A program made the position numbers and the translations under genes. Positions 35,258 to 42,889 of a DNA stretch of 64,000 nt are shown in pieces (the stretch's first letter is position 1; each line of letters opens with the position of its first letter). The notes under the pieces are model-generated. The model was not told the DNA's origin. It searched no databases and saw only the letters and a list, made by a program, of their open reading frames with translations. The DNA comes from Desulfovibrio piger. GTDB taxonomy: Bacteria > Desulfobacterota > Desulfovibrionia > Desulfovibrionales > Desulfovibrionaceae. The stretch spans positions 644,001 to 708,000 of the forward strand of contig NZ_OX636706.1 in assembly GCF_951793255.1 (NCBI RefSeq), given 5' to 3'.

Positions 35258-35887
35258 ATGGCACAGGACAGCCCAAACAAAAGCACGCCCGCAGCGGGCC
35301 TGCCTGATGAACAGCAGATGGAACGCATCACGGACTTTTTCCACGAGGCGGGACATCTGCGCCACACGCCGCGCAGCGGCTATGCCTTCCTGGGCTCCGG
35401 CAGCGAGAACGTGGCCGAGCATTCCTACCGTACCAGCGTCATCGGCTACACCCTGGCCAAACTGGCGGGGGCCGATGCCGCCCGCGTGACCTTCCTCTGC
35501 CTTTTCCACGATCTGCATGAAGCACGTACCGGCGATTTCAATTATGTGAACCACCGCTACGACACCTGCCGCGACCGCGATGCCCTGCAGGACGCCGTGG
35601 ACGGCACCGGACTGGAGCAGGACATCTTCGACGGCTGGGACGAACTGCAGGAACGCCAGAGTCTGGAGGCCCGCCTGGCCCACGATGCCGACCAGCTGGA
35701 CCTGATCTGCAACCTCAAGGCCGAGCTGGACAAGGGCAACAAATTTGCCGCCGACTGGCTGGAAAGCGCGGTCAAACGCCTGCGCAGCCCGCAGGCCCAG
35801 GCCCTGTGCGAGGTCATCCTGCGCACGGACCATAACCGCTGGTGGTACGGCCGCGTGGACAAAAAATGGTGGGTGGACCGCAAGTGA
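35258..35887 (+). CDS. HD-domain hydrolase (YfbR/HDDC2-like)
   Basis: A 209-residue cytoplasmic HD-domain protein. Metal ligands are visible: H in ENVAEHSYRTSV, HD in LFHDLHEARTGDF and D in LAHDADQLDLI. The pattern matches the YfbR/HDDC2 5'-deoxynucleotidase group. ATG 35258 has GAGG 8 nt upstream. It is monocistronic with its own terminator. Substrate is inferred from family only. Confidence 0.82.
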   Translation: MAQDSPNKSTPAAGLPDEQQMERITDFFHEAGHLRHTPRSGYAFLGSGSENVAEHSYRTSVIGYTLAKLAGADAARVTFLCLFHDLHEARTGDFNYVNHRYDTCRDRDALQDAVDGTGLEQDIFDGWDELQERQSLEARLAHDADQLDLICNLKAELDKGNKFAADWLESAVKRLRSPQAQALCEVILRTDHNRWWYGRVDKKWWVDRK

Positions 35888-35932
35888 GCCTGTCCCGGCT
35901 CTCTCCGGGAACAGCCCTTTCCCGATAACGAC

Positions 35933-35968
35933 AACAGCCCGGTCTCCATGGAGGCCGGGCTGTTTTGT
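35933..35968 (+). terminator. Terminator of the HD hydrolase gene
   Basis: 10-bp stem AACAGCCCGG / CCGGGCTGTT (35933-35942 with 35955-35964), then TTG; the loop can pair further (TCTCC/GGAGG). Confidence 0.85.
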
Positions 35969-36103
35969 CATTGATATTAATAAAATAGAAGGAATAATGC
36001 CTGCAAGACAACTCGTGCCATCCTATGGCTGCACTTGCCTGTATAGACAACATGTTCCATAGTTATTTCAATTAGAGGATACCTGTCTCCAGGAGGGGAG
36101 TTT

Positions 36104-36700
36104 ATGAGAAAGCTGCTGTGCTTGATAATCCTATTTATGGTTACAGGATGTGCAAGTACTGACCTTACGGGCTATGTCGACCCTGCCTATCAGCACCATA
36201 ACCTTGGAAAAACAATTATCTGCATCAAGGGCGCTGATATGGGAGAAGTTTTTGAGGCAGAAGAAAAAATTTCCCTGATGCTTGCCGACTACAATATCCA
36301 ATCACTCAAATATTCTGAAATTATATTGCCCACAAGAGAAAACCGGGCAACAGAAGGTGCCCTGCTGCGTTCTTCTGGGGCGGATAGCCTACTTTTGGTT
36401 GCCGTAGCAAAAGGGTCTGTCGAAGACTATGTTCCCCCAACGTATACATATGAAAAATATGGAACGACCGTTTCTGGTGGCTACTACACGACAGATTTAA
36501 TCATGGCTACAAATGTAACTGTCTTCGATCTTCACACAGGAAATCAAATTTATACTGCTGATGGAAAGAGTGATGGAGGATTATCCTATATATCATTACT
36601 CCTAAATGCCGCAAAAACATCTCTCAAAGATATGGAAAAAAAAGGATTGATACACAAGTTACCTGTCCCACGTGAGAACTCATCAGACGAGATTTTATAG
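36104..36700 (+). CDS. Hypothetical lipoprotein, AT-rich (probable transferred gene)
   Basis: A 198-residue predicted lipoprotein: signal MRKLLCLIILFMVTGC with lipobox VTGC. I do not recognise the mature domain; it has alternating strands (TIICIKGADMGEVFEAEE, SADSLLLVAVAKG-like, NVTVFDLHTGNQIYTADG) reminiscent of small outer-membrane-associated beta folds. Codon use is strikingly AT-rich (aaa, ata, tta, aga) compared with every neighbour, and the flanks (35965-36103, 36700-36850) are AT-rich too. AGGAGGGGAG is the ribosome binding site. A recent horizontal origin is likely. Confidence 0.7.
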   Translation: MRKLLCLIILFMVTGCASTDLTGYVDPAYQHHNLGKTIICIKGADMGEVFEAEEKISLMLADYNIQSLKYSEIILPTRENRATEGALLRSSGADSLLLVAVAKGSVEDYVPPTYTYEKYGTTVSGGYYTTDLIMATNVTVFDLHTGNQIYTADGKSDGGLSYISLLLNAAKTSLKDMEKKGLIHKLPVPRENSSDEIL

Positions 36701-36861
36701 CATCACACAAAAAACATAATATAAATAGCTATATTGAAGATTACCCTTTACTTTACAAATGACACGGTATAGTCACCCTACTACTGCGACTGTCAATCAT
36801 TTTCGCAAGTGACCTTGTATGGTGTCTATTGCCCGCATACCAACTTGTCAGCGACCTGAAT

Positions 36862-36950
36862 AAAGCGCGTTTGAAGAAGGATGGGGGTGTGGGGGAAGGG
36901 GGGAACTTTGTGCGCTAGCCAAAGTTCCCCCCTTCCCCCACGTTCTTTTC
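36862..36950 (-). repeat. 3'-end hairpin element, copy 3
   Basis: Perfect 20-bp arms around the loop GCTAGCGCA (minus-strand reading), followed by CCCATCCTTCTTCAAACGCG and CTTT. The end facing the nth gene lies 9 bp beyond the nth stop. The rest of 36701-36958 is AT-rich with no gene. Confidence 0.87.
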
Positions 36951-36958
36951 CCCAACAG

Positions 36959-37627
36959 CTATTTTCCCTTGGGCGGTTCGCGGCGGGGGCAGAAGTCGGC
37001 CATCTCGCATTCCGCGCAGCGGGGGCTGCGGGCGTGGCAGACATCGCGGCCGAACCAGACCATGCGGTGATTGACGTCGCCCCATTCGGCACGGGGGAAG
37101 AGGCGCATCAGATCCTGTTCGATGTCCACGGGATCGGTGTGGGCGGTGAGGCCCAGACGATAGCTGATGCGCTTGACGTGGGTATCCACAGCCAGGCCCT
37201 CGTTGATGCCGAAGGCGCCGAACAGCACCACATTGGCCGTCTTGCGGGCCACGCCGGGCAGGGTGATGAGCTCGTCCAGACGGGGCGGCACCTCGCCGCC
37301 ATAGACGGAGACCACGCGCTGCGCCGCGCCCAGCAGGTTGCGGGCCTTGCTGTGATAGAAGCCCGTGGAACGGATGACGCTTTCCAGCTCTTCCTGCGTG
37401 GCCAGGGCCAGCTCGGCCGGGCCGGGCCAGCGCCGGAACAGCTCCGGGGTCACGGTGTTGACGCGGGCGTCGGTACACTGGGCGGCCAGCACCGTGGCCA
37501 CCAGCAGTTCCCAGGCGTTGTCGGCTTCAAGATGGGTCGCGGGACGGGGATAGCGGGCCTGAAGGGCCGCCAAGACTTTTTCAGCGCGGGCCAGGGCAGC
37601 GCGCGGCAGGGATTTTTTTGCGCTCAT
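36959..37627 (-). CDS. nth: Endonuclease III
   Basis: A 222-residue base-excision DNA glycosylase/AP lyase for oxidised pyrimidines. The HhH motif with catalytic Lys is LPGVARKTANVVL, the catalytic Asp is in AVDTHVKRIS and the C-terminal [4Fe-4S] cluster is CHARSPRCAECEMADFC (C-x6-C-x2-C-x5-C). ATG 37627 (MSAKKSL) is chosen over a longer upstream extension. All catalytic residues are present. Confidence 0.95.
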   Translation of the reverse strand: MSAKKSLPRAALARAEKVLAALQARYPRPATHLEADNAWELLVATVLAAQCTDARVNTVTPELFRRWPGPAELALATQEELESVIRSTGFYHSKARNLLGAAQRVVSVYGGEVPPRLDELITLPGVARKTANVVLFGAFGINEGLAVDTHVKRISYRLGLTAHTDPVDIEQDLMRLFPRAEWGDVNHRMVWFGRDVCHARSPRCAECEMADFCPRREPPKGK

Positions 37628-37740
37628 GGGCCTGCTATGCCACAGGAAGACAGGGGGAGCAAGGCGGGGCACGCTTGGTTTTTACGGCCCGCTGGTGTAT
37701 CTTCTGTCCGCTTTTCCCACTTCCCGAACAGGAGGACGCC

Positions 37741-38073
37741 ATGAGCCTGCTTGCCTGTGTCACTGTGCCCGACGGAGCGACTGCCCGAACCCTGGCCCAT
37801 CTGGTGGTGGAACGACGGCTGGCCGCCGGGGTGAACATCCTGCCCGGAGCCCTTTCCATCTATCGCTGGGAAGGCAAGGTCAGCGAAAGCCGCGAATGCC
37901 TGCTGCTGGCCCAGGTCAGCCGGGCAGCGTGGGAAGATTTTCGTGCCGCCGTGGAGGCGGCCCATCCCTATGAAGTGCCCTGTATCGTGGGCATGCCGCT
38001 GGAGAAGGGCAACGCGCCCTTCCTGGACTGGATCGCCCAAAACAGCCTGCCCGCAGGGCAGCTCAACGAATAA
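37741..38073 (+). CDS. cutA: CutA divalent-cation tolerance protein
   Basis: A 110-residue trimeric PII-like protein. Family motifs are ATARTLAHLVVERRLAAGVNI, SIYRWEGKV and VEAAHPYEVPCIVGMPL. CutA is associated with copper tolerance but its biochemical role is unsettled. The start has AGGAGG upstream. It is followed 11 bp later by a PfkB kinase gene, so the two may be cotranscribed. Confidence 0.93.
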   Translation: MSLLACVTVPDGATARTLAHLVVERRLAAGVNILPGALSIYRWEGKVSESRECLLLAQVSRAAWEDFRAAVEAAHPYEVPCIVGMPLEKGNAPFLDWIAQNSLPAGQLNE

Positions 38074-38084
38074 AAGGAACGAAG

Positions 38085-39032
38085 ATGGCCATTTATGTTT
38101 CCGGTTCCCTGGCTTTTGACCGCATCATGACCTTTGGCGGCAACCTGCAGGACCATGTGCTCATGGACAAGCTGCACATGCTGAGCGTCAGCTTCATGGT
38201 GGACAGCATGGACGAACGCCGCGGCGGCTGCGCGGGCAACATCGCCTACACGCTGGCCCTGCTGGGCGAAAAATCCATCGTCGTCTCCGCCGCCGGCCGT
38301 GACTTCACCGGTTACGCGGCGGCCTGGGAAAAGCTGGGCCTGTCGCTGGAAGGCATCCGGCGCGATTCCGACGTGTTCACGGCCCTGTGCTACATCACCA
38401 CGGACCAGAACAACAACCAGATCACGGGCTTCTACCCCGGCGCCATGAGCCAGCCCGCCACCTACACCTTCCCCGACCTCGATCCCGCCAAGGACTGGGC
38501 CATCGTCTCCCCCGGCAGCGAGGACGACATGCGCCGCCTGCCCGGCTTCTTCCGTGAAAAGGGCGTGCGCTACATCTTCGACCCCGGCCAGCAGCTGCCC
38601 GTGCTTTCGGGCGACGACCTCTGCGACGCCATCCGCGGTTCCTATGCCTGCGTGACCAACGATTACGAGCTGGGCATGGTCTGCAAGAAGACGGGCAAGA
38701 GCGAGGAAGAACTGGTGGCCATGACCGGCTGGCTGGTGACCACGCTGGGCGGCGACGGCCAGCGCATCCGCAATGCCCGGGGCGTGGACGTGCATGTGCC
38801 CGCCATCCCCTGCGACGGCGTCAAGGATCCCACCGGCGCGGGCGACTCCCACCGCGCGGGCCTGCTCAAGGGCCTGGTCTGCGGCCTGGAGATGCCCGAA
38901 GCCGCCAAGCTGGGCGCGGTGAGCGCCTGCTACGCCATCGAGCAGCTGGGCACGCAGGAACACCACTTCAGCAAGGACGAGTTCCGCAAGCGCTACGAGG
39001 CCAGCTTCGGCCCCCTGCCCATCACCCTGTAA
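38085..39032 (+). CDS. PfkB-family carbohydrate/adenosine kinase
   Basis: A 315-residue sugar or nucleoside kinase. The PfkB signature 1 region is GGCAGNIAYTLALLG, and the anion-hole/catalytic base motif is DPTGAGDSHRAGLLKGL, with the usual A/F positions replaced by S/H. LVTTLGGDGQRI provides part of the nucleotide site. It resembles archaeal-type adenosine/ribokinases common in sulfate reducers; the exact substrate is not determined. Confidence 0.87.
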   Translation: MAIYVSGSLAFDRIMTFGGNLQDHVLMDKLHMLSVSFMVDSMDERRGGCAGNIAYTLALLGEKSIVVSAAGRDFTGYAAAWEKLGLSLEGIRRDSDVFTALCYITTDQNNNQITGFYPGAMSQPATYTFPDLDPAKDWAIVSPGSEDDMRRLPGFFREKGVRYIFDPGQQLPVLSGDDLCDAIRGSYACVTNDYELGMVCKKTGKSEEELVAMTGWLVTTLGGDGQRIRNARGVDVHVPAIPCDGVKDPTGAGDSHRAGLLKGLVCGLEMPEAAKLGAVSACYAIEQLGTQEHHFSKDEFRKRYEASFGPLPITL

Positions 39033-39041
39033 CCATACCGG

Positions 39042-39070
39042 AGGGGCCTGCCCGACAGGCCCCTTTTTTC
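39042..39070 (+). terminator. Terminator of the cutA-pfkB unit
   Basis: AGGGGCCTG / CAGGCCCCT stem of 9 bp with CCCGA loop and T6. Confidence 0.93.
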
Positions 39071-39158
39071 ATCCCCGCCCGGACGGGGAGATCCCGCCTC
39101 CGGCATGCTGCCATCACCGGCAACAACGGAGCATGTTTCAGCCAAGGAGCATCCAGCC

Positions 39159-39635
39159 ATGCGCACCGAAGCCGTCAGGGCCCAACTGGCCGCCCACGGT
39201 CTGGGCGACCGCTACCGCGAGTTCACCGTCTCCAGCGCCACCGTGGCGCTGGCGGCCGAAGCCCTGCACTGCGAGGCGGGCCGTATCGCCAAGACGCTGT
39301 CCATCCTCACCTCCACCGGTCCCGTGCTGGTGGTGGCCATGGGACTGGCCCGTCTGGACAACCGCAAGTTCAAGGATCTGTTCCACGAAAAGGCCCGCTT
39401 CATCCCCGTGGAGGACGTGGAGCGCCTCACCGGCCATCCCCAGGGCGGGGTCTGCCCCTTTGCCCTGCCGGAAGGGGGACGCGTGTTCCTGGACGAGAGC
39501 CTCAAGCGCTATGACGTGGTCTACCCTGCCGCCGGTGCGCCCAACAACGCCGTGCAGCTGACCCCGGACGAGCTGGCCGCCGTCACCGGCGGGCAATGGG
39601 TCGACCTTTGCAAGCACCCTGAAGAGCTGGCCTGA
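39159..39635 (+). CDS. YbaK/aminoacyl-tRNA deacylase-like protein
   Basis: A 158-residue YbaK/ProX-type domain protein that probably hydrolyses misacylated tRNA (Cys-tRNAPro type). The family core is CEAGRIAKTLSI, MGLARLDNRKFKDLF and THP-type GHPQGGVCPFALP, followed by FLDESLKRYDVVYPAAGAP. The start has CCAAGGAG upstream. Monocistronic. Confidence 0.88.
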   Translation: MRTEAVRAQLAAHGLGDRYREFTVSSATVALAAEALHCEAGRIAKTLSILTSTGPVLVVAMGLARLDNRKFKDLFHEKARFIPVEDVERLTGHPQGGVCPFALPEGGRVFLDESLKRYDVVYPAAGAPNNAVQLTPDELAAVTGGQWVDLCKHPEELA

Positions 39636-39696
39636 CGGGCCTATCCTGCAGGCAGGGACAAGCGGCAGACGCTCCGACCGCCGCTTCCCGCAAATG

Positions 39697-39735
39697 AAAA
39701 GGGCGTCCATCCGCAAAGGATGGGCGCCCTTTTCG
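39697..39735. terminator. Bidirectional terminator between convergent genes
   Basis: AAAAGGGCG-CCATCC paired with GGATGG-CGCCCTTTT (39697-39734), A-run on one side and T-run on the other; it serves ybaK (+) and the chorismate mutase fusion (-). Confidence 0.9.
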
Positions 39736-39803
39736 TCTTCGATACCGGGAGCCGCCACGGCCCGGCCCTCACGGCCAAGCCGGACGGCGGGAGCTGCCCG
39801 GTC

Positions 39804-41612
39804 CTAGTAATCTTCGTCTTCCAGCGGAGGCGGCACGGCCACGGCGCTGGTGATGACGCGGCGGCGGCTCTTCACCGGCTCGGCGGGCACTTCCTTGTTC
39901 TCACGCGTCATGTGCGGTTCGGGCAGGTTGTTGTACAGCACCCAGAAAGGCGGATAGAGCTCGGTCAGCACGCCGGGGTTGCCCAGCTTGAAGCCTTCCT
40001 GCTTGCCGCGGGCACAGGCCGCCAGGGCCAGGGCCACGGCCCAGGGAGCGTCGGGGGCGTTCCAGCCGCGGGCCTGCAGGGCGGGACGGGGCTTGCGCAC
40101 GGGGCGGCCTTCCTCGTCCTGTTCTTCGGCTTCTTCCATGTCGTCACCGGGCTTCCAGGCCACCAGGCAGCCTTCGGCATCCAGAGCCAGACCGGCAGCG
40201 TGCAGGTAGCTTTCCACAACGTTCTCTTCGGCTTCCAGACCGGCAGGCAGCACGGCACGACCGCCGCGCAGGGCCGTCATGGTGCTCAGGGCCACGGCCA
40301 GCGGACGCCAGGAGGCGGGCAGGCCTTCGGGCAGGGCAAAGGCGGCGGGCAGTTCGGCCAGCGGCTTCAGGCTGCGGGCCAGGATCTCGGTGGCCGAGCA
40401 TTCGACCTTGGCACCGGTCTGGCGCAGCAGGTCCAGACCGGCTTCGGTGCCGGGCCAGGTGGGCCACTGGCCTTCCAGGCGCACTTCACCGCCCAGAGCC
40501 GGGGCGAGGCCCATCAGGAACACGGCCAGTTCCGGTTCCACGGGCAGGGTGGGCTCGGAGGGGATGCTCAGGGCGCAGGGCTGGAAGTGGAGCACGTCGC
40601 CTTCGCGGCGCACGTCGGCACCGGCAGCGTTCAGCACGGGCAGGATGCGGGCAAAGGCCAGCGCACGCTCGGGCATGGCGGAAAGGTCCAGGGTGATGGC
40701 GCGCTCATAGGAAGGCGCGGCCAGCATGATGCCTTCGGCCAGTTCCACCGGGGCATCGGCGGGGAAGACCACCTTGCCGGGCAGCACGCCGGAGCATTCG
40801 ATACGCACCGGGAAGCCGTCGGACTTGGGCACCACATGCACCAGACGCGCGCCCATGAGGGGCAGGAAGCGGCGGGTGGCGCTGAGGTCGGCCAGCTTGA
40901 GGGCCGCGCCGCCGGTGAACTTGGTACGCGAAGGACGGCCCAGGTAATGGCCCAGGGCCAGATAGAAGTTCCAGGAGCTGTCGCCCACATGCAGCACCTT
41001 GTCCGGGGTGCCCAGGGGCGTGCCGGCGGCCACATGCACGGCGCCGTCGTCACGGTTGGCATGGGCGCCCAGCTGGTTGAGCAGCTTGACGCAATCCACG
41101 ACGGGATCGTTCATCAGGGCGGGGGCAATGCGCACGGCCTGGCCGGTGCAGGCGGCCAGCGTGGCCCAGGCCCGGGTCAGGCGACAGGAGCGCGGGGCGG
41201 GCATGGACAGGCGCACGGGCATGTCGGCGGGGGCAAGATTGAAGGCGGGGCGCTGGGCTTCGCCGTCTTCACCGGGACGGGGCAGGAATTCCACTTCCTG
41301 CATCAGGGTGAAGAAACGGCCGCTCAGGCGCGGGTCGCGGCTGACGCGGGAAACGGCGGCTTCCCAGGACTCGCGGATGCTCTTTTCTTCCGCGGGCTCC
41401 AGGAAACCCTTGGCATTGTACATGCGCTTGATGAGATTGTGGCGGCGCATGAGCATGCGCAGGATATCGCGGTCGATGTCACAGACGGTCTCGCGCAGGC
41501 TGCGGCGCGGACGCTCGGGCTTGCCGTCGGTTCTGGCCTCGAAACGTCCTTCGGGGCGGTCGCTGCGTTTGTCCGGCCTCTGGGCAGGTCGGAATTCGTG
41601 GTGCTCGTTCAT
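39804..41612 (-). CDS. Chorismate mutase-like / degenerate EPSP synthase-like fusion protein
   Basis: A 602-residue protein. Residues 1-36 are Arg/Asp-rich. Residues about 37-110 look like an AroQ chorismate mutase helix bundle (LRETVCDIDRDILRMLMRRH, NAKG, EEKSIRESW). Residues about 130-560 follow the EPSP synthase (AroA) order but with altered active-site motifs. The LPGSKS position reads MPAPRSCRLTRAW, the GNAGTxxR position reads GDSSWNFYLALG, and the xxSSQFxSALLLAAP segment appears as DAPVELAEGIMLAAP. It therefore probably does not make EPSP and may be regulatory or bind a related ligand. The acidic C-terminus ends PPPLEDEDY. Confidence 0.65.
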   Translation of the reverse strand: MNEHHEFRPAQRPDKRSDRPEGRFEARTDGKPERPRRSLRETVCDIDRDILRMLMRRHNLIKRMYNAKGFLEPAEEKSIRESWEAAVSRVSRDPRLSGRFFTLMQEVEFLPRPGEDGEAQRPAFNLAPADMPVRLSMPAPRSCRLTRAWATLAACTGQAVRIAPALMNDPVVDCVKLLNQLGAHANRDDGAVHVAAGTPLGTPDKVLHVGDSSWNFYLALGHYLGRPSRTKFTGGAALKLADLSATRRFLPLMGARLVHVVPKSDGFPVRIECSGVLPGKVVFPADAPVELAEGIMLAAPSYERAITLDLSAMPERALAFARILPVLNAAGADVRREGDVLHFQPCALSIPSEPTLPVEPELAVFLMGLAPALGGEVRLEGQWPTWPGTEAGLDLLRQTGAKVECSATEILARSLKPLAELPAAFALPEGLPASWRPLAVALSTMTALRGGRAVLPAGLEAEENVVESYLHAAGLALDAEGCLVAWKPGDDMEEAEEQDEEGRPVRKPRPALQARGWNAPDAPWAVALALAACARGKQEGFKLGNPGVLTELYPPFWVLYNNLPEPHMTRENKEVPAEPVKSRRRVITSAVAVPPPLEDEDY

Positions 41613-42201
41613 GCTGGATGCTCCTCTCGACCGCCGGACGGCGCGTCGCTCTATGAATTTGTGGGGGATGCTGTATCCCGAAACGTCCTCACTGGCAAGC
41701 CCCCGGAAGAGACTTTTCCGGCCCCATGTGAAAGAGGGTGCAAGCTCCGGCGAGCACTGGAGGGAGCCTCAAAGAGCGTACCGGATGCCTTACGACGTAT
41801 TTTCGATAAAAAAATCAACTATTCCCAATAGATATAATCAACCATTTGATTTTATTGGCTAATTGTTTCAACTTTTGCTTCTTTTTCCCATCAGGATCAG
41901 GGCGACAGCGGAACGTCATAAAAAAGCCGCCTGTCCGGCATGGAAAGTATCGACACGTTAACTATTTGAAATTAAATGATTTTACTAAAGCATTCCATGA
42001 ACGGGAACAGGGAGATGTTCAAGATAACCGGCTGATAAACATGCCTTTTCCTGGCCCAACACAGATCTTGGACATGGAAGCCGTTCAAAACGCGGAGCAT
42101 CTTTACACGGCATAAAAATTATGCTAGGGGGAATATGCAAAGATTATAGTGGGTTGTGCCGTTTTCCACCGAGAGTTTCCACGAATTTTTCAAAAGGGGG
42201 C
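41613..42201. other. Intergenic region between the fusion gene and apr
   Basis: No credible gene. 41800-42130 is AT-rich relative to the genome and probably holds promoter and upstream elements for the highly expressed apr genes. A small open frame at 41846-42115 lacks a ribosome binding site and recognisable motifs. Confidence 0.5.
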
Positions 42202-42230
42202 TTGACGTGAAGAGGTGTAGCTTGTTACTA
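42202..42230 (+). promoter_or_regulatory. Sigma-70-type promoter of aprBA
   Basis: TTGACG (42202-42207), 17-bp spacer, TTACTA (42225-42230), giving a leader of roughly 125 nt before aprB that includes a GC hairpin around 42294-42315. Confidence 0.55.
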
Positions 42231-42363
42231 AAAACACAAGCGCACGACCTGAGCGCTGTTGCCCAGGGCCGTGACCCCAATCAAGACGGCACCCGGGCGG
42301 CCCGAGTGGCTGCCCATACGGTCAAAATTGACCTGAAACACTTTAAGAGTTGGAGGATACGTT

Positions 42364-42852
42364 ATGCCTACGTTTGTCGATCCGTCCAAATGCGACGGCT
42401 GCAAGGGTGGCGAAAAGACGGCCTGCATGTACATCTGCCCGAACGACCTGATGATCCTCGATCCTCAGGAAATGAAGGCGTACAACCAGGAACCCGACGC
42501 CTGCTGGGAATGCTATTCCTGCGTGAAGATCTGCCCCCAGGGCGCCATCACCGCTCGTCCCTACGCCGACTTTGCTCCCATGGGCGGCACCTGTATCCCC
42601 ATGCGCTCTGCCGACTCCATCATGTGGACCGTGCAGTTCCGCAACGGCAGCGTGAAACGTTTCAAGTTCCCCATCCGTACCACTCCTGAAGGCTCCATCA
42701 AGCCCTTCGAAGGCAAACCGGAAGGCGCCAACCTCGACGACGAACTGCTGTTCACCGAAGAAAAGCTGGCCACCCCCATCGAAGTCCTGGGCAAGAAGTT
42801 CGAAGTGACTGAAGCCGACAAGGTCTTCACCGCCATGGAACAGGGCCGCTAG
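42364..42852 (+). CDS. aprB: Adenylylsulfate reductase, beta subunit
   Basis: A 162-residue electron-transfer subunit of dissimilatory APS reductase in the cytoplasm. Two [4Fe-4S] clusters are bound by CDGCKGGEKTACMYICP and CWECYSCVKICP. The C-terminal tail wraps the alpha subunit in known structures. The start at 42364 follows TTGGAGGA. It passes electrons, thought to come from QmoABC, to the FAD of AprA. Confidence 0.97.
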   Translation: MPTFVDPSKCDGCKGGEKTACMYICPNDLMILDPQEMKAYNQEPDACWECYSCVKICPQGAITARPYADFAPMGGTCIPMRSADSIMWTVQFRNGSVKRFKFPIRTTPEGSIKPFEGKPEGANLDDELLFTEEKLATPIEVLGKKFEVTEADKVFTAMEQGR

Positions 42853-42889
42853 AGAGCAGTAACCGCGTAGAGCTTAAGGAGAAACCACT

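Noticed and set aside
41846-42115. Small ORF of 89 codons upstream of aprB
   Set aside because: No Shine-Dalgarno, no motif, AT-rich regulatory setting; more likely promoter DNA.
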